From: Salinimonas lutimaris
GTDB lineage: Bacteria > Pseudomonadota > Gammaproteobacteria > Enterobacterales > Alteromonadaceae
Assembly: GCF_005222225.1 (NCBI RefSeq)
Contig: NZ_CP036536.1
Location: 1,388,001 to 1,452,000 of the forward strand
Reading direction: 5' to 3'
Length of the DNA stretch: 64,000 nucleotides
Shown here: one piece after another, positions 1 to 8,458 of the stretch
Layout: every line of letters starts with the position of its first letter
How positions within the stretch are numbered: position 1 is the first letter of the stretch
Position numbers and translations under genes: made by a program
Notes under the pieces: model-generated
What the model saw: only the letters and a program-made list of their open reading frames with translations
The model's database searches: none
What the model was told of the DNA's origin: nothing

Positions 1-651
1 CAGCGAAAAGATATCGGGCGAGCCACCTATCTGGGGGTGATTGCAGCGCTGATACTGTATGTGCTCATTTCGGTGCTGTCGCTGGGTGTCTTACCCCGCG
101 CTGAGCTTGCCGGACTGGGGAACCCGTCTATGGCAGGGATGATGGCGTTATTTACCGGTACACCTGGCAAAATACTGATCAGCGTCGGGCTGATTGTCTC
201 GGTACTGGCATCGTATTTAAGCTGGATCCTGTATTCGGCTGAAGTACCGTATACCGCAGCGCAGTATGGCGCATTTCCGGCCTTTTTTGCCAGAACCAAC
301 CGCAATGGTACGCCAGCTAACTCGCTGTTACTAACCAGCCTGACGGTTCAGCTGTGTCTGGTTATTGTGATGTTTACCGGCGAGGGATATAACACCCTCG
401 TACTGGTCTCGACCTCGATGATTCTCATTCCTTACTTTTTGGTGGGGGCATATCTGGTTAAATTTACCTGGCGGCGTGCTGCATCCGGTAAGTTGCGGGC
501 GATTGGCCTGGGCGCCAGCGTGTACGGCCTGTGGCTGGTTTATGCCGCTGGCGTGGATACACTGCTATTGTCGCTGATTCTGTATATCCCCGGCCTTGCC
601 CTGTTTGTATATAGTCGCTATCAGCATGCCAGGCTGGCTGCTGCCAGCTGA
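1..651 (+). CDS. Basic amino acid/polyamine antiporter (APC family), C-terminal part
   Basis: Partial gene: the reading frame is open from base 1 and its start lies outside the window. The 216 residues visible are strongly hydrophobic, with about six membrane segments. They match the C-terminal half of APC-superfamily basic amino acid antiporters of the arginine/ornithine (ArcD-like) or lysine type. Recognisable stretches include the AEVPYTAAQ segment after a conserved membrane helix, the NGTPANSL loop, and STSMILIPY. Such proteins sit in the inner membrane and exchange a cationic amino acid for its decarboxylated or deiminated product. The exact substrate cannot be told from this fragment. 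It converges with the GGDEF-EAL gene on the other strand, 32 bases away. Confidence 0.75.
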   Translation, partial: QRKDIGRATYLGVIAALILYVLISVLSLGVLPRAELAGLGNPSMAGMMALFTGTPGKILISVGLIVSVLASYLSWILYSAEVPYTAAQYGAFPAFFARTNRNGTPANSLLLTSLTVQLCLVIVMFTGEGYNTLVLVSTSMILIPYFLVGAYLVKFTWRRAASGKLRAIGLGASVYGLWLVYAAGVDTLLLSLILYIPGLALFVYSRYQHARLAAAS

Positions 652-672
652 CCGTTGATACCAGCATGGCAT

Positions 673-698
673 ACTGTGCCCGCTTACCGAGGCACAGT
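673..698. terminator. Hairpin between convergent genes
   Basis: ACTGTGCC (673-680) pairs with GGCACAGT (691-698) around a 10-base loop that contains the stop codon of the minus-strand gene. There is no clear T-run on either side, so it is a possible mRNA 3' end rather than a classical intrinsic terminator. Confidence 0.35.
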
Positions 699-2759
699 GC
701 GTGGATGGCTGTGTGGTTCGCGCGTAAAAAAACTGGTGATATCGGCGGGCAGCTGAGGCGGACTGAAGAAGTAGCCCTGTATCAGTTCGCAGCCCATGCC
801 GGCCAGCTTTTCTAACTGGTCCTTTGTCTCAACACATTCGCCCACCGTCACCAGCCCCTGACTGCGCGCCAGCATGATGATCGCTTTGACAATACCGTCA
901 TTAGACTGTGACTGGCCCAGCTGCGACACAAAGCTGCCGTCGATTTTCAGCTTATCGATGGGCAGGGTGCTGATGTAGCTGAGGCAGGAATAACCGGTTC
1001 CAAAATCGTCCAGCGATACTTCCACTCCCAGGCTCTTAATGGCTTTTAACGAGCGTAGCACCTGGTCGGTGGCCTTGATAAAGGTATTTTCCGTCAGCTC
1101 AATCTCCAGCAGGTGAGGTGGCACATAATGTTTGCGTAAAATACATACAATTTTCTGGGCACAGTCTGGCTGGGAGATAAAGCAGGCGGGCAGGTTTATA
1201 GCCACCGGCACCAGATTAAACCCTTCTGCCATCCACTGCTGAATCTGACGGCTGACCTGGTTAAGCATCCAGCAGCTCAGTTCGTTAATAAACCCCGCTT
1301 CTTCGGCCACCGGAATAAACACCGATGGCGGCACTATGCCGTCAGTATCTTCCCAGCGTATCAGCGCCTCGAGGCCGCGCAACTCCTGGCTGAGGGTATC
1401 AAACTGTGGCTGGTACACCACATGAAACGCATCATCCTGAATGGCCTGACGAAGCTTACTTTCCATTGATAACCGGTTGATTGAGTCAGTCATCATGTTG
1501 CTGTCAAAAAAGCGATAATGACCGGGCCCGGCGGCTTTTGCATGATACATACTGGTATCGGCAAACTTGAGTAATTCCATGGCATTAGCCTGTTGTTCAG
1601 GAAAACTGGCAATACCGATACTGGTGGAAATATGCAGGCGGTTTTCATTGATGTTCATTGGCTTGCACAGGCTGCTGATAATGCGCTCTGCCAGTTTAAT
1701 CAGTTCATGGCGCTGAGTGGTGTGTTCAACCATGATAATAAACTCATCGCCGCCCCAGCGGCAAATACTGTCGGCATCTCGGATAATATCTTTGAGCTTT
1801 CTGGCCACGTCGATCAGCACTTCATCGCCAATATCGTGGCCCAGGCTATCGTTTATCAGCTTAAAGCGATCCAGATCCAGGAACATGACCGCAATACCGT
1901 GGTTATTGCGGCCTGCCAGTTTAAGGCCCTGCTCCAGCCGGTCTAAAAACAGGTGTCGGTTAGGCAGGAGGGTGAGAGCATCATAATTGGCGCGCTGAAA
2001 CAGTTGCTCGGTGCGCAGTTCAACCAGACTTTCGAGCTCGGTATTGTGATTTTCAAGCTGCCCCTGATGCTTTTCTGTGGTGGTGAGAATATCGTTAACA
2101 CCGCGAAATAACTCTCCCAGTTCATCCTGGCGCACATCTGGCAAACGCAGGCTGTAGTCCCGGTGTTGGGCTACTTTTTTTATAAGGTTAATCAGGCTAT
2201 TAAGCGGACGACTGAGCATACGTTGCAGATGCCAGTTGAGCAGATAGGAAATCAGCATACTCAGAGCGAGCACGCCCAGCGCTACCACCATCGCATTGTG
2301 TTTCTGTTGCTCAAGCTGACGGGTATCGCCGGCTAGCAATAAGTAGCCGATGGTCTCTTCATCAAAATAAATGGGCTCAAGCAGGTACAGGCTGTGGTCG
2401 GTAAAGGTGGCGCCGTTTTGCAGTTCTGTCGGACTGATATTATCTGTCACCCCATCTCGGGTATAACTGGCAAATAATGTTTCGCTGCTGTCATAAACCC
2501 GGGCAAAGCGGATTGGCTCAAGTCCGCTGGCGGCCAGTAACAAACTTTCGGTTGTACTGGCATCGTTAAACAGTAAGGAGGTACGACTGGCCGATGCCAG
2601 CAGGGTAGACTGGCTGCTCAGCGCATTCACCAGGCTGGCTTTATAATCAGAGACAAAACTGGAATACAGCAATAATGCCACCAGACTCAGCGACAAAAAG
2701 TTTACACACAAGGTTGCCAGCAACTGGCGGGTAAAAAAAGAAGTACGGCGAACACTCAT
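684..2759 (-). CDS. CHASE8-HAMP-GGDEF-EAL c-di-GMP enzyme
   Basis: A 691-residue membrane enzyme that makes and/or breaks cyclic di-GMP. Order of parts: membrane helix at about 12-34; periplasmic CHASE8-like sensor to about 150; second helix at about 156-176; HAMP linker to about 230; GGDEF domain with an intact GGDEF at 336-340 and an inhibitory-site RxxD (RDAD, 327-330); EAL domain with EALIRW from 464, DDFGTGYS and KIDGSFV. Both catalytic domains therefore look competent, so the direction of activity cannot be read off. It overlaps the YfiR-like gene by 4 bases (ATGA). By analogy with the YfiBNR system the periplasmic partner probably controls it (inference). Confidence 0.92.
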   Translation of the reverse strand: MSVRRTSFFTRQLLATLCVNFLSLSLVALLLYSSFVSDYKASLVNALSSQSTLLASASRTSLLFNDASTTESLLLAASGLEPIRFARVYDSSETLFASYTRDGVTDNISPTELQNGATFTDHSLYLLEPIYFDEETIGYLLLAGDTRQLEQQKHNAMVVALGVLALSMLISYLLNWHLQRMLSRPLNSLINLIKKVAQHRDYSLRLPDVRQDELGELFRGVNDILTTTEKHQGQLENHNTELESLVELRTEQLFQRANYDALTLLPNRHLFLDRLEQGLKLAGRNNHGIAVMFLDLDRFKLINDSLGHDIGDEVLIDVARKLKDIIRDADSICRWGGDEFIIMVEHTTQRHELIKLAERIISSLCKPMNINENRLHISTSIGIASFPEQQANAMELLKFADTSMYHAKAAGPGHYRFFDSNMMTDSINRLSMESKLRQAIQDDAFHVVYQPQFDTLSQELRGLEALIRWEDTDGIVPPSVFIPVAEEAGFINELSCWMLNQVSRQIQQWMAEGFNLVPVAINLPACFISQPDCAQKIVCILRKHYVPPHLLEIELTENTFIKATDQVLRSLKAIKSLGVEVSLDDFGTGYSCLSYISTLPIDKLKIDGSFVSQLGQSQSNDGIVKAIIMLARSQGLVTVGECVETKDQLEKLAGMGCELIQGYFFSPPQLPADITSFFTREPHSHPRTVPR

Positions 2760-3238
2760 CGTATGGTAGCCACCTTGAGTAATTCTGAACTGACAGACAA
2801 ATCCAGCGCTCTGGCGTTAGCCAGTGTCACTTCAAATCGCAATCGGTTGTCCTGTTCAAAAAAAGTGAACACAGCCTGATGGATGTTTACCGACCGGTTA
2901 TCTGAAATTACCATGGTTGAGGTCATTATGTCACGGTACTCAGGAGCAGGCTTGTTGAGAAACGCAATATCGCAGGCGGTGGCCACAGACAGGGACACGA
3001 CCTGCAGCGGATTTGTTTTCTTGTTTTTGCTGGCAATCAGACGAGTCATAAAATGACTCAGCTCAGGATTATCCTGAATACACAGCCTCAGTGGCATAGT
3101 CTGGTTATCAGGCCAGCTGATAAACCGGGTAAAGTTAACTATGTAGGCTGCCTTTAGCTTATCGACCTTCTTTAGTTCAGCTTTCGCCGGTAAGTGAAAC
3201 AGCAAACCAGCCAGCATCAATGCCAGACATGTTTTCAT
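2756..3238 (-). CDS. YfiR/DUF4154-family periplasmic protein
   Basis: A 160-residue secreted protein with an N-terminal signal peptide ending near AKA-E (residues 18-21). It carries the YfiR (DUF4154) pattern: KLKAAYIVNFTRFISWP near the mature N-terminus, a central LRLCIQDNP, a TACDIAFL segment and the C-terminal SSELLKVATIR. YfiR of Pseudomonas binds the periplasmic part of the cyclase YfiN and represses it; the same role toward the overlapping downstream GGDEF-EAL protein is inferred. I start at the ATG at 3238 because the signal peptide begins there; the frame extends further up only with atypical residues. It lies 8 bases after the barrel gene, so all three are probably one transcript. 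Confidence 0.85.
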   Translation of the reverse strand: MKTCLALMLAGLLFHLPAKAELKKVDKLKAAYIVNFTRFISWPDNQTMPLRLCIQDNPELSHFMTRLIASKNKKTNPLQVVSLSVATACDIAFLNKPAPEYRDIMTSTMVISDNRSVNIHQAVFTFFEQDNRLRFEVTLANARALDLSVSSELLKVATIR

Positions 3239-3246
3239 ACTGTGCC

Positions 3247-4302
3247 TTAAAACATCGTTGCCAGCTGGATGCCGGCCCGCCATACTTCTTTAGGCTGCGG
3301 GCCGTTAAGATGCTGGTATACCGGCTTGCTGAAATCAACAGACAGGGTCATGCCACCACCCAGCTGCGTGGACAAACCGGCCATCAGACTGACTTTATCA
3401 CCGCCGTACAAAGCCGGATTAGTGATACTGGCAGGATAGGCAAAATTTCCCGGTACCGTGATTTCATCATCCTGACCGTGAATAGCATCGGTATGACGGT
3501 AATCCATGCCTGCCTGCAGGCCAACAACCGGGCTGACCTGGAACCGATAGCGGCTGCTTACTTCGTAATTGTTGCCAAGCCGATAGTGGCGATCATTGGT
3601 ACCGCTGCGAATCATCGCCGATAAGGCAATAGTAAAGCTGTGAGCACCCAGGGTTTGCCAGCTGACTTCAAGCGGGAAGTCATACGTACCAGAACCAATT
3701 TGCATCGTATACGGTAACTGCTGCTCACCGGGCGCTCTGGGTGTATCACCGGTTTCATCAATTGAACCGGTGGGCAGGCTAAGTCCGCCACCCAGCCAGA
3801 CTCGGTATTCGGGTGTCGCGTAGGCCAGCCAGCGGGCATTGACTACAACATCCCCAATGCCATCGGAGCTGATCAAAAAATGGTCATAACCGGGTACCAC
3901 ACTGATGTGATCGGTTAACTGACGGATAAACGGCAGCTGCACACCCACGGTCAGTCCCCAGTCATACTGATAACTAAGGTTTGCGATGGTGGCAAACTGG
4001 TCGATTACTGTGGGTAGTACCGGAAAATTAGACTGTGTACGGGCTTCTTCACCCGGCGTAAATAACACCTCGTCCAGAGACAAATCACTGTCGCCCTGCA
4101 TATAGCCATCAAATTCTACGGCTTTAAACTGTAGCGCCATGCGCCAGTTTCCCGTTTGTTCCCGGGAACTCTCCTGAATATCTACATCCAGCAGGTCCTG
4201 AAAACTGAGTTCCGCAAATTCCGACGGAGTACTCTGGGCACAAACAACACCGCTACACACAGAGGCAACAAGAGCGGGTAGACTGAATGACAAGCTACGC
4301 AT
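3247..4302 (-). CDS. Outer-membrane beta-barrel protein (phenol-degradation MetA-type transporter-like)
   Basis: A 351-residue protein with a signal peptide (cleavage likely near CAQ, 21-23) and many alternating amphipathic strands, ending in a hydrophobic residue plus F (ATMF), as outer-membrane barrels do. It resembles the broad MetA-pathway/transporter barrel family. Residues 30-42 (AELSFQDLLDVDI) match the short lead-in motif seen before the plug of many TonB-dependent receptors encoded beside YfiR-like and GGDEF genes, but no plug or TonB box follows. First gene of a three-gene operon ending in a c-di-GMP enzyme. Its likely role is to pass or sense a signal at the outer membrane; the ligand is unknown. 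Confidence 0.7.
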   Translation of the reverse strand: MRSLSFSLPALVASVCSGVVCAQSTPSEFAELSFQDLLDVDIQESSREQTGNWRMALQFKAVEFDGYMQGDSDLSLDEVLFTPGEEARTQSNFPVLPTVIDQFATIANLSYQYDWGLTVGVQLPFIRQLTDHISVVPGYDHFLISSDGIGDVVVNARWLAYATPEYRVWLGGGLSLPTGSIDETGDTPRAPGEQQLPYTMQIGSGTYDFPLEVSWQTLGAHSFTIALSAMIRSGTNDRHYRLGNNYEVSSRYRFQVSPVVGLQAGMDYRHTDAIHGQDDEITVPGNFAYPASITNPALYGGDKVSLMAGLSTQLGGGMTLSVDFSKPVYQHLNGPQPKEVWRAGIQLATMF

Positions 4303-4508
4303 AAATCTGATTCCGTGATTAATGATAATTCCCTTGGCGATTAAACCGCAGCACCAGAGGAAAAGCGAGATAAGAAAGTCGCTCAGGTTATTATAAATGA
4401 TAAGTTTAGCACGGCTTTAGGATGAGTAAGGATTCAACAAAAGGCGCATTTTTTATCAGTCACTGCTTTTTGCGATAACCGCCTGCCTGGTTGGTCATTA
4501 TCATGATA

Positions 4509-4527
4509 CGCTGATTTTTTATCAGCG
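4509..4527. promoter_or_regulatory. Perfect hairpin/operator just before the oxidoreductase RBS
   Basis: CGCTGAT (4509-4515), five T, ATCAGCG (4521-4527): a perfect 7-bp inverted repeat 10 bases before the AAGGAG ribosome site. It lies in the 243-base divergent gap (4303-4545) between the c-di-GMP operon and the oxidoreductase. It could be a regulator operator or a 5'UTR hairpin; the sequence does not decide. Confidence 0.4.
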
Positions 4528-4545
4528 GCGCATCAAGGAGATACC

Positions 4546-5580
4546 ATGCTTGCTTTTGGATACAAACAGGCCAGCGAAACCCCTCACGAGGGCAGCATTA
4601 TGCCCACGAATATGGCAAAACCGGTACCGGCTGGCCGGGACTTGCTGATCTCAGTCAGGGCTATTTCCGTGAACCCGGTTGATACCAAAATCCGGCGGAC
4701 GGTGTCGCCCCAGCCTGACGAGTTTAAAGTGCTGGGCTGGGATGCTGTTGGCATCGTGGAGCAGACCGGTCATGACTGCTCACTGTTTAATGTTGGCGAC
4801 CGGGTGTTTTACGCCGGAGATATCTCCCGGGCCGGTAGTAACGCAGAGTATCAGTTGGTGGATGAGCGGATTGTGGGCAAGGCTCCCCAACGTCTGAATG
4901 ACGCCCAGGCTGCCGCATTGCCGCTGACTGCGTTAACCGCCTGGGAGCTACTGTTTTCCCGGCTTCAGGTGCCAGCGGATGAGCAGGGCGCTGGGCAATC
5001 CATTTTGATTGTCGGGGCTGCTGGCGGGGTGGGATCAATCATGATCCAGCTGGCTAAACAGCTGACGTCACTTAATGTCATCGCGACCGCCTCACGACCT
5101 GAAACCCGGCAATGGGTGAAAGAACTGGGGGCCGATGTGGTGGTGGATCACAGTCATGCACTGGACGAACAGCTGGCCAGGCAGGGCGTTGAGTCGGTTG
5201 ATTATGTTGCCAGTCTGACCCATACCGATCAGCACTTTGAAGCCTGTGTGAGTATCCTTAAACCCCAGGGCAAATTCGGGCTTATTGATGATCCTGCATC
5301 CATCAGTATTGGTGCCCTGAAACGCAAAAGTATTTCCCTGCACTGGGAGTTTATGTATACCCGTTCACTGTTTAATACGCCAGATATACAGGAGCAGCAT
5401 ACGATATTAAACCGGGTCGCCGAACTGGTGGACAATCAGACTCTGACTACAACGCTGGGTGAGCATTTAGGCGTTATTAACGCCGACAACCTGATTAAAG
5501 CCCACCAGATAATAGAGTCAGGAAAAGCAAAGGGGAAACTGGTACTTGAAGGTTTTGAGCTTGTTCCGGGGGTCAAGTGA
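4546..5580 (+). CDS. Zinc-type alcohol dehydrogenase-like quinone oxidoreductase (MDR family)
   Basis: A 344-residue cytoplasmic NADPH-dependent oxidoreductase of the medium-chain dehydrogenase/reductase superfamily, in the quinone-reductase-like branch. Visible features: an N-terminal GroES-like fold with SVNPVDTKIR, the LGWDAVGIVEQTG stretch, and a Rossmann nucleotide-binding motif VGAAGGVGS at about residues 154-162. The cysteines that bind structural zinc in classical alcohol dehydrogenases are absent, which fits the quinone oxidoreductase side. A strong AAGGAG site lies 7 bases before the ATG. The substrate is unknown. It stands alone, with about 160 bases to the next gene. Confidence 0.85.
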   Translation: MLAFGYKQASETPHEGSIMPTNMAKPVPAGRDLLISVRAISVNPVDTKIRRTVSPQPDEFKVLGWDAVGIVEQTGHDCSLFNVGDRVFYAGDISRAGSNAEYQLVDERIVGKAPQRLNDAQAAALPLTALTAWELLFSRLQVPADEQGAGQSILIVGAAGGVGSIMIQLAKQLTSLNVIATASRPETRQWVKELGADVVVDHSHALDEQLARQGVESVDYVASLTHTDQHFEACVSILKPQGKFGLIDDPASISIGALKRKSISLHWEFMYTRSLFNTPDIQEQHTILNRVAELVDNQTLTTTLGEHLGVINADNLIKAHQIIESGKAKGKLVLEGFELVPGVK

Positions 5581-5742
5581 AATAGCATAAAAATAAGCTG
5601 GCCTGAAGAAAATAGCGATTACTGTCGAAATGGTAACGATAGTCATGGCCGGTGATGTTGAACGGGTGGTGCCGGCCTTGACCCGCTAGCAGATTACGGT
5701 AGGCTTAAGAGCCTTAAAACTGACCCTGCCCGGGGAGAAGAT

Positions 5743-6651
5743 TTGTCGGCATCAATACCACTGGTTTTTCATCCTATTTATAGTCAGCTGGACTTACCGG
5801 TGCGCCATCGGTTTCCGATTGAGAAGTATCAGGGAATTCATGATGCCCTGCTGGTGCGGGGTATATCTGCGGATGCCTTTACCCGGCCAGCACCGCTCAG
5901 TGTGGCCAGCTTAAAAGCGTATTATGATCATGACTATGTTGACCAGCTGACCGCCGGCACTCTGGATGCAAAAGCCATGCGACGGATTGGTTTTCCCTGG
6001 TCTGAGCAATTGATTCAGCGGACCCTGACCGCGGTGGGGGGCACTTGTCTGACCGCCGAATTAGCCCTTGAACACGGCATCGCGCTGAACCTGACCGGTG
6101 GCTATCATCATGCCTTTGCCGATTTTGGCTCCGGATTCTGCCTGTTTAACGATTTATACCTGGCCGCCAGAACCATGCAGCAACAGCCGGGCATTGACCA
6201 TGTACTGATTATTGACTGCGATGTGCACCAGGGAGATGGGACGGCCCTGCTGGCGGCCGGGGATTCATCCGTATTTACCCTGTCCATTCATGGCGAGAAA
6301 AACTTTCCGTTTCGTAAACAGCATTCTGATCTGGATATCGAGCTGCCTAAAGGGTGTGAAGATGAGGCATATCTGACAGCGCTGGAAGAGGCGTTACAGC
6401 TGGCATTTCGCTGCTTTTCACCGGATGCGGTGATCTATGATGCCGGGGTGGATGTGCACAAAAATGATGATCTGGGTCACTTACATATCAGCACCGCCGG
6501 CGTACTGGCCCGGGATTGCATGGTATTTGAAACGTGCCGGCAACGGGGCTTGCCGGTGGCAGCTGTGATTGGTGGCGGATATCAGCGTGATATTGATGCG
6601 CTGGTGGACGTGCACCTGCAGCTTTACCGCGCCGCAGGTGTGATTGCCTGA
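5743..6651 (+). CDS. Histone-deacetylase-like (acetylpolyamine amidohydrolase superfamily) hydrolase
   Basis: A 302-residue zinc hydrolase of the histone deacetylase superfamily, which in bacteria removes acetyl groups from small amines or proteins. The paired active-site histidines are H122-H123 (GGYHHAF). The expected metal ligands are D160 and H162 (DCDVHQGDG) and D237 (DAGVDVH), and the transition-state Tyr is in GGGYQRD. The start is a TTG at 5743, chosen because GGGGAG lies just upstream and the protein then begins at the family's usual place. It ends 3 bases from the end of the convergent pldA, with no terminator between. Its physiological substrate cannot be told. Confidence 0.88.
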   Translation: MSASIPLVFHPIYSQLDLPVRHRFPIEKYQGIHDALLVRGISADAFTRPAPLSVASLKAYYDHDYVDQLTAGTLDAKAMRRIGFPWSEQLIQRTLTAVGGTCLTAELALEHGIALNLTGGYHHAFADFGSGFCLFNDLYLAARTMQQQPGIDHVLIIDCDVHQGDGTALLAAGDSSVFTLSIHGEKNFPFRKQHSDLDIELPKGCEDEAYLTALEEALQLAFRCFSPDAVIYDAGVDVHKNDDLGHLHISTAGVLARDCMVFETCRQRGLPVAAVIGGGYQRDIDALVDVHLQLYRAAGVIA

Positions 6652-6654
6652 AAA

Positions 6655-7572
6655 TCAGAGAAAAATCAGCTGAAAGCCAATACCAACACGCTCCTGAGAG
6701 CGGTCATAATCAATCAGCGAGTCACCGTAACCATTAAAATACTGCACCAGTAATTCATAGCGGTCGGAGAGCGGATACGTCAGGTTCAGCTCGATGCTGC
6801 CCCGGTTAGTGCCAAAATTCAGATTATTGCGTAGTTTAGCCAGCATTTTAAAATTACCCAGTCGACGCCCGTAACCCAGTTCTACCCGGCCGTAATAATC
6901 CTGAATGTTAGGGTTATCATCACCGGTCGGTTCTAATGGGTCGGCTTTTTCATCTTCCGGGATCCGGTACCAGGCTTTCAGATAATAGATGTCATCCTGA
7001 TCAGAAAACAAAAAGGTGGTGAATAACCGGTTCCAACTGCGCGAGCGCAGGCCACTCTGGCCATTGGACATGTGATTAAAGCCTACCTGAAAAGCATTAA
7101 AGTCGTATCCGAGCACTGTGATATCGGCTTCCTGCATATAAAATACTTCAGGCTCATAATTGGTTTCACGAAATGGCTTGGAAACCTCGCTGTTGTAAAG
7201 CTGCCAGAAGGAGGTGAGGGTAAACCCGAAATACAGGCCATCGGCGGAGTCACGATGGGTGTACAAAGGCAGCTTTACGCTGAGCTGAAACTTGGCTTCT
7301 TTGTTATCTACGTTATCTGGCGATAAATCCTCATTGCCCAGTGAATTGGGATTAGTCACATAGGTAATTGGCAAAATAAAATTAGGCCGGTGCTGGGTTA
7401 TCACAAACAGATTGTCCATTGCTTCGCGGTCTGCTTCAAAGCGATTGCTTAGCATGCTGGGTGCATCTTTGGCCTGTTCAGTGGTACTACTGTCCTGCTC
7501 TGCGGATTGCTGTGCAAACACCGGAGCGCTGCACAGGCCCAGCCCGGCGGCGAATAACAAAGGTTTCAACAA
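6655..7572 (-). CDS. pldA: Outer-membrane phospholipase A (OMPLA)
   Basis: A 305-residue outer-membrane phospholipase that hydrolyses phospholipids misplaced in the outer leaflet, keeping the outer membrane asymmetric. A signal peptide ends at FAQQ (about residue 20). The active-site block HMSNGQSGLRSRSWNR carries the family's His-Ser-Asn triad as H167, S169 and N181. A 12-strand barrel would follow, ending in LIFL. Length is close to the usual size of about 290. It lies 16 bases downstream of the MBL-fold hydrolase gene on the same strand, so it may share its transcript. Confidence 0.92.
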   Translation of the reverse strand: MLKPLLFAAGLGLCSAPVFAQQSAEQDSSTTEQAKDAPSMLSNRFEADREAMDNLFVITQHRPNFILPITYVTNPNSLGNEDLSPDNVDNKEAKFQLSVKLPLYTHRDSADGLYFGFTLTSFWQLYNSEVSKPFRETNYEPEVFYMQEADITVLGYDFNAFQVGFNHMSNGQSGLRSRSWNRLFTTFLFSDQDDIYYLKAWYRIPEDEKADPLEPTGDDNPNIQDYYGRVELGYGRRLGNFKMLAKLRNNLNFGTNRGSIELNLTYPLSDRYELLVQYFNGYGDSLIDYDRSQERVGIGFQLIFL

Positions 7573-7588
7573 AGTGTGACTCCTGCAA

Positions 7589-8422
7589 TTATAATTGTAT
7601 GGTCAGTCCTTCGGCGGCTGCCTCAAGTACCAGGGGCGCTTCTACCGAGGCAATATAGTCGTGGCAATGGGCAAGGACCTTATCAATATCATCATCGGTG
7701 CGTTCCGGATCATGGCTGTACAGAGCCAGACGTTGTGCCCTGCAGGCCATGGCCAGTTTCACCGCTTCCTCTGCAACAGAATGACCCCAGCCAGATTTTT
7801 CCGGCATATCGGAAATCATATACTGTGCATCATGAATAATTAAGTCTGCGCCCTGGGCAAATTCCACAAAAGCCAGAAAGTCCGTTTCTTTTTTATACGG
7901 CGGATACAGCTCGTTGTCGGTCATGTACACCACTTTTTTACCATCGGCCACAATGGCATAGGCACTGCCTTTACCCGGATGATTCAGTGGCAGGCGGGTG
8001 ACTTGTGCTGATGCAATCTGCCATTCATCACCGCGGGGGCTGAAAAACTCAATGTCGGATAACAGTGCACTGGGCGGAACCGGAAATACAGAGCCGCGCA
8101 TCTGCCGCAAAATCTGATCATCTTCGGCCAGGGTAGTTTGCCCGGGCGTGATGATAATTTTGCGATCTTCCTGAAAAATAGGGGAGAAAAACGGAAAACC
8201 CTGAATGTGGTCCCAGTGATTGTGTGACAACAACAGATGAATAGGGGTGTTTTTGTGAAGCAGCTGTTTACCCAGCTGGCGGATACCTGTACCGGCATCC
8301 AGAACAATATCCGTATTATCAGCGAGTTCGACATGTACGCAGGCGGTGTTCCCGCCATAGCGTACAAAATCGCTTCCCGGTGTGGGGATAGAGCCACGCA
8401 CACCGAAAAATGTTACCTGCAT
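7589..8422 (-). CDS. MBL-fold metallo-hydrolase
   Basis: A 277-residue metallo-beta-lactamase-fold protein beginning with the MQVTFFGVRGSIPTPG opening typical of the PhnP/class-II phosphodiesterase-like group. The metal motif HxHxDH is present as H67, H69, D71, H72 (SHNHWDH), with LDAGTG near 41-46. A conserved aspartate follows in VVYMTDNE, and HDAQY and the closing YSHDPERTDD supply further candidate ligands. Likely a cytoplasmic phosphodiesterase or similar hydrolase; the substrate is unknown. It sits 36 bases after proS and 16 before pldA on the same strand. Confidence 0.85.
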   Translation of the reverse strand: MQVTFFGVRGSIPTPGSDFVRYGGNTACVHVELADNTDIVLDAGTGIRQLGKQLLHKNTPIHLLLSHNHWDHIQGFPFFSPIFQEDRKIIITPGQTTLAEDDQILRQMRGSVFPVPPSALLSDIEFFSPRGDEWQIASAQVTRLPLNHPGKGSAYAIVADGKKVVYMTDNELYPPYKKETDFLAFVEFAQGADLIIHDAQYMISDMPEKSGWGHSVAEEAVKLAMACRAQRLALYSHDPERTDDDIDKVLAHCHDYIASVEAPLVLEAAAEGLTIQL

Positions 8423-8458
8423 AATTCCTCCTGCTGTAGGCGTTGTGCCTCAGCAGAA

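Noticed and set aside
5629..5688. 19-codon open frame between the oxidoreductase and HDAC-like genes
   Set aside because: No ribosome site and too short; probably chance.
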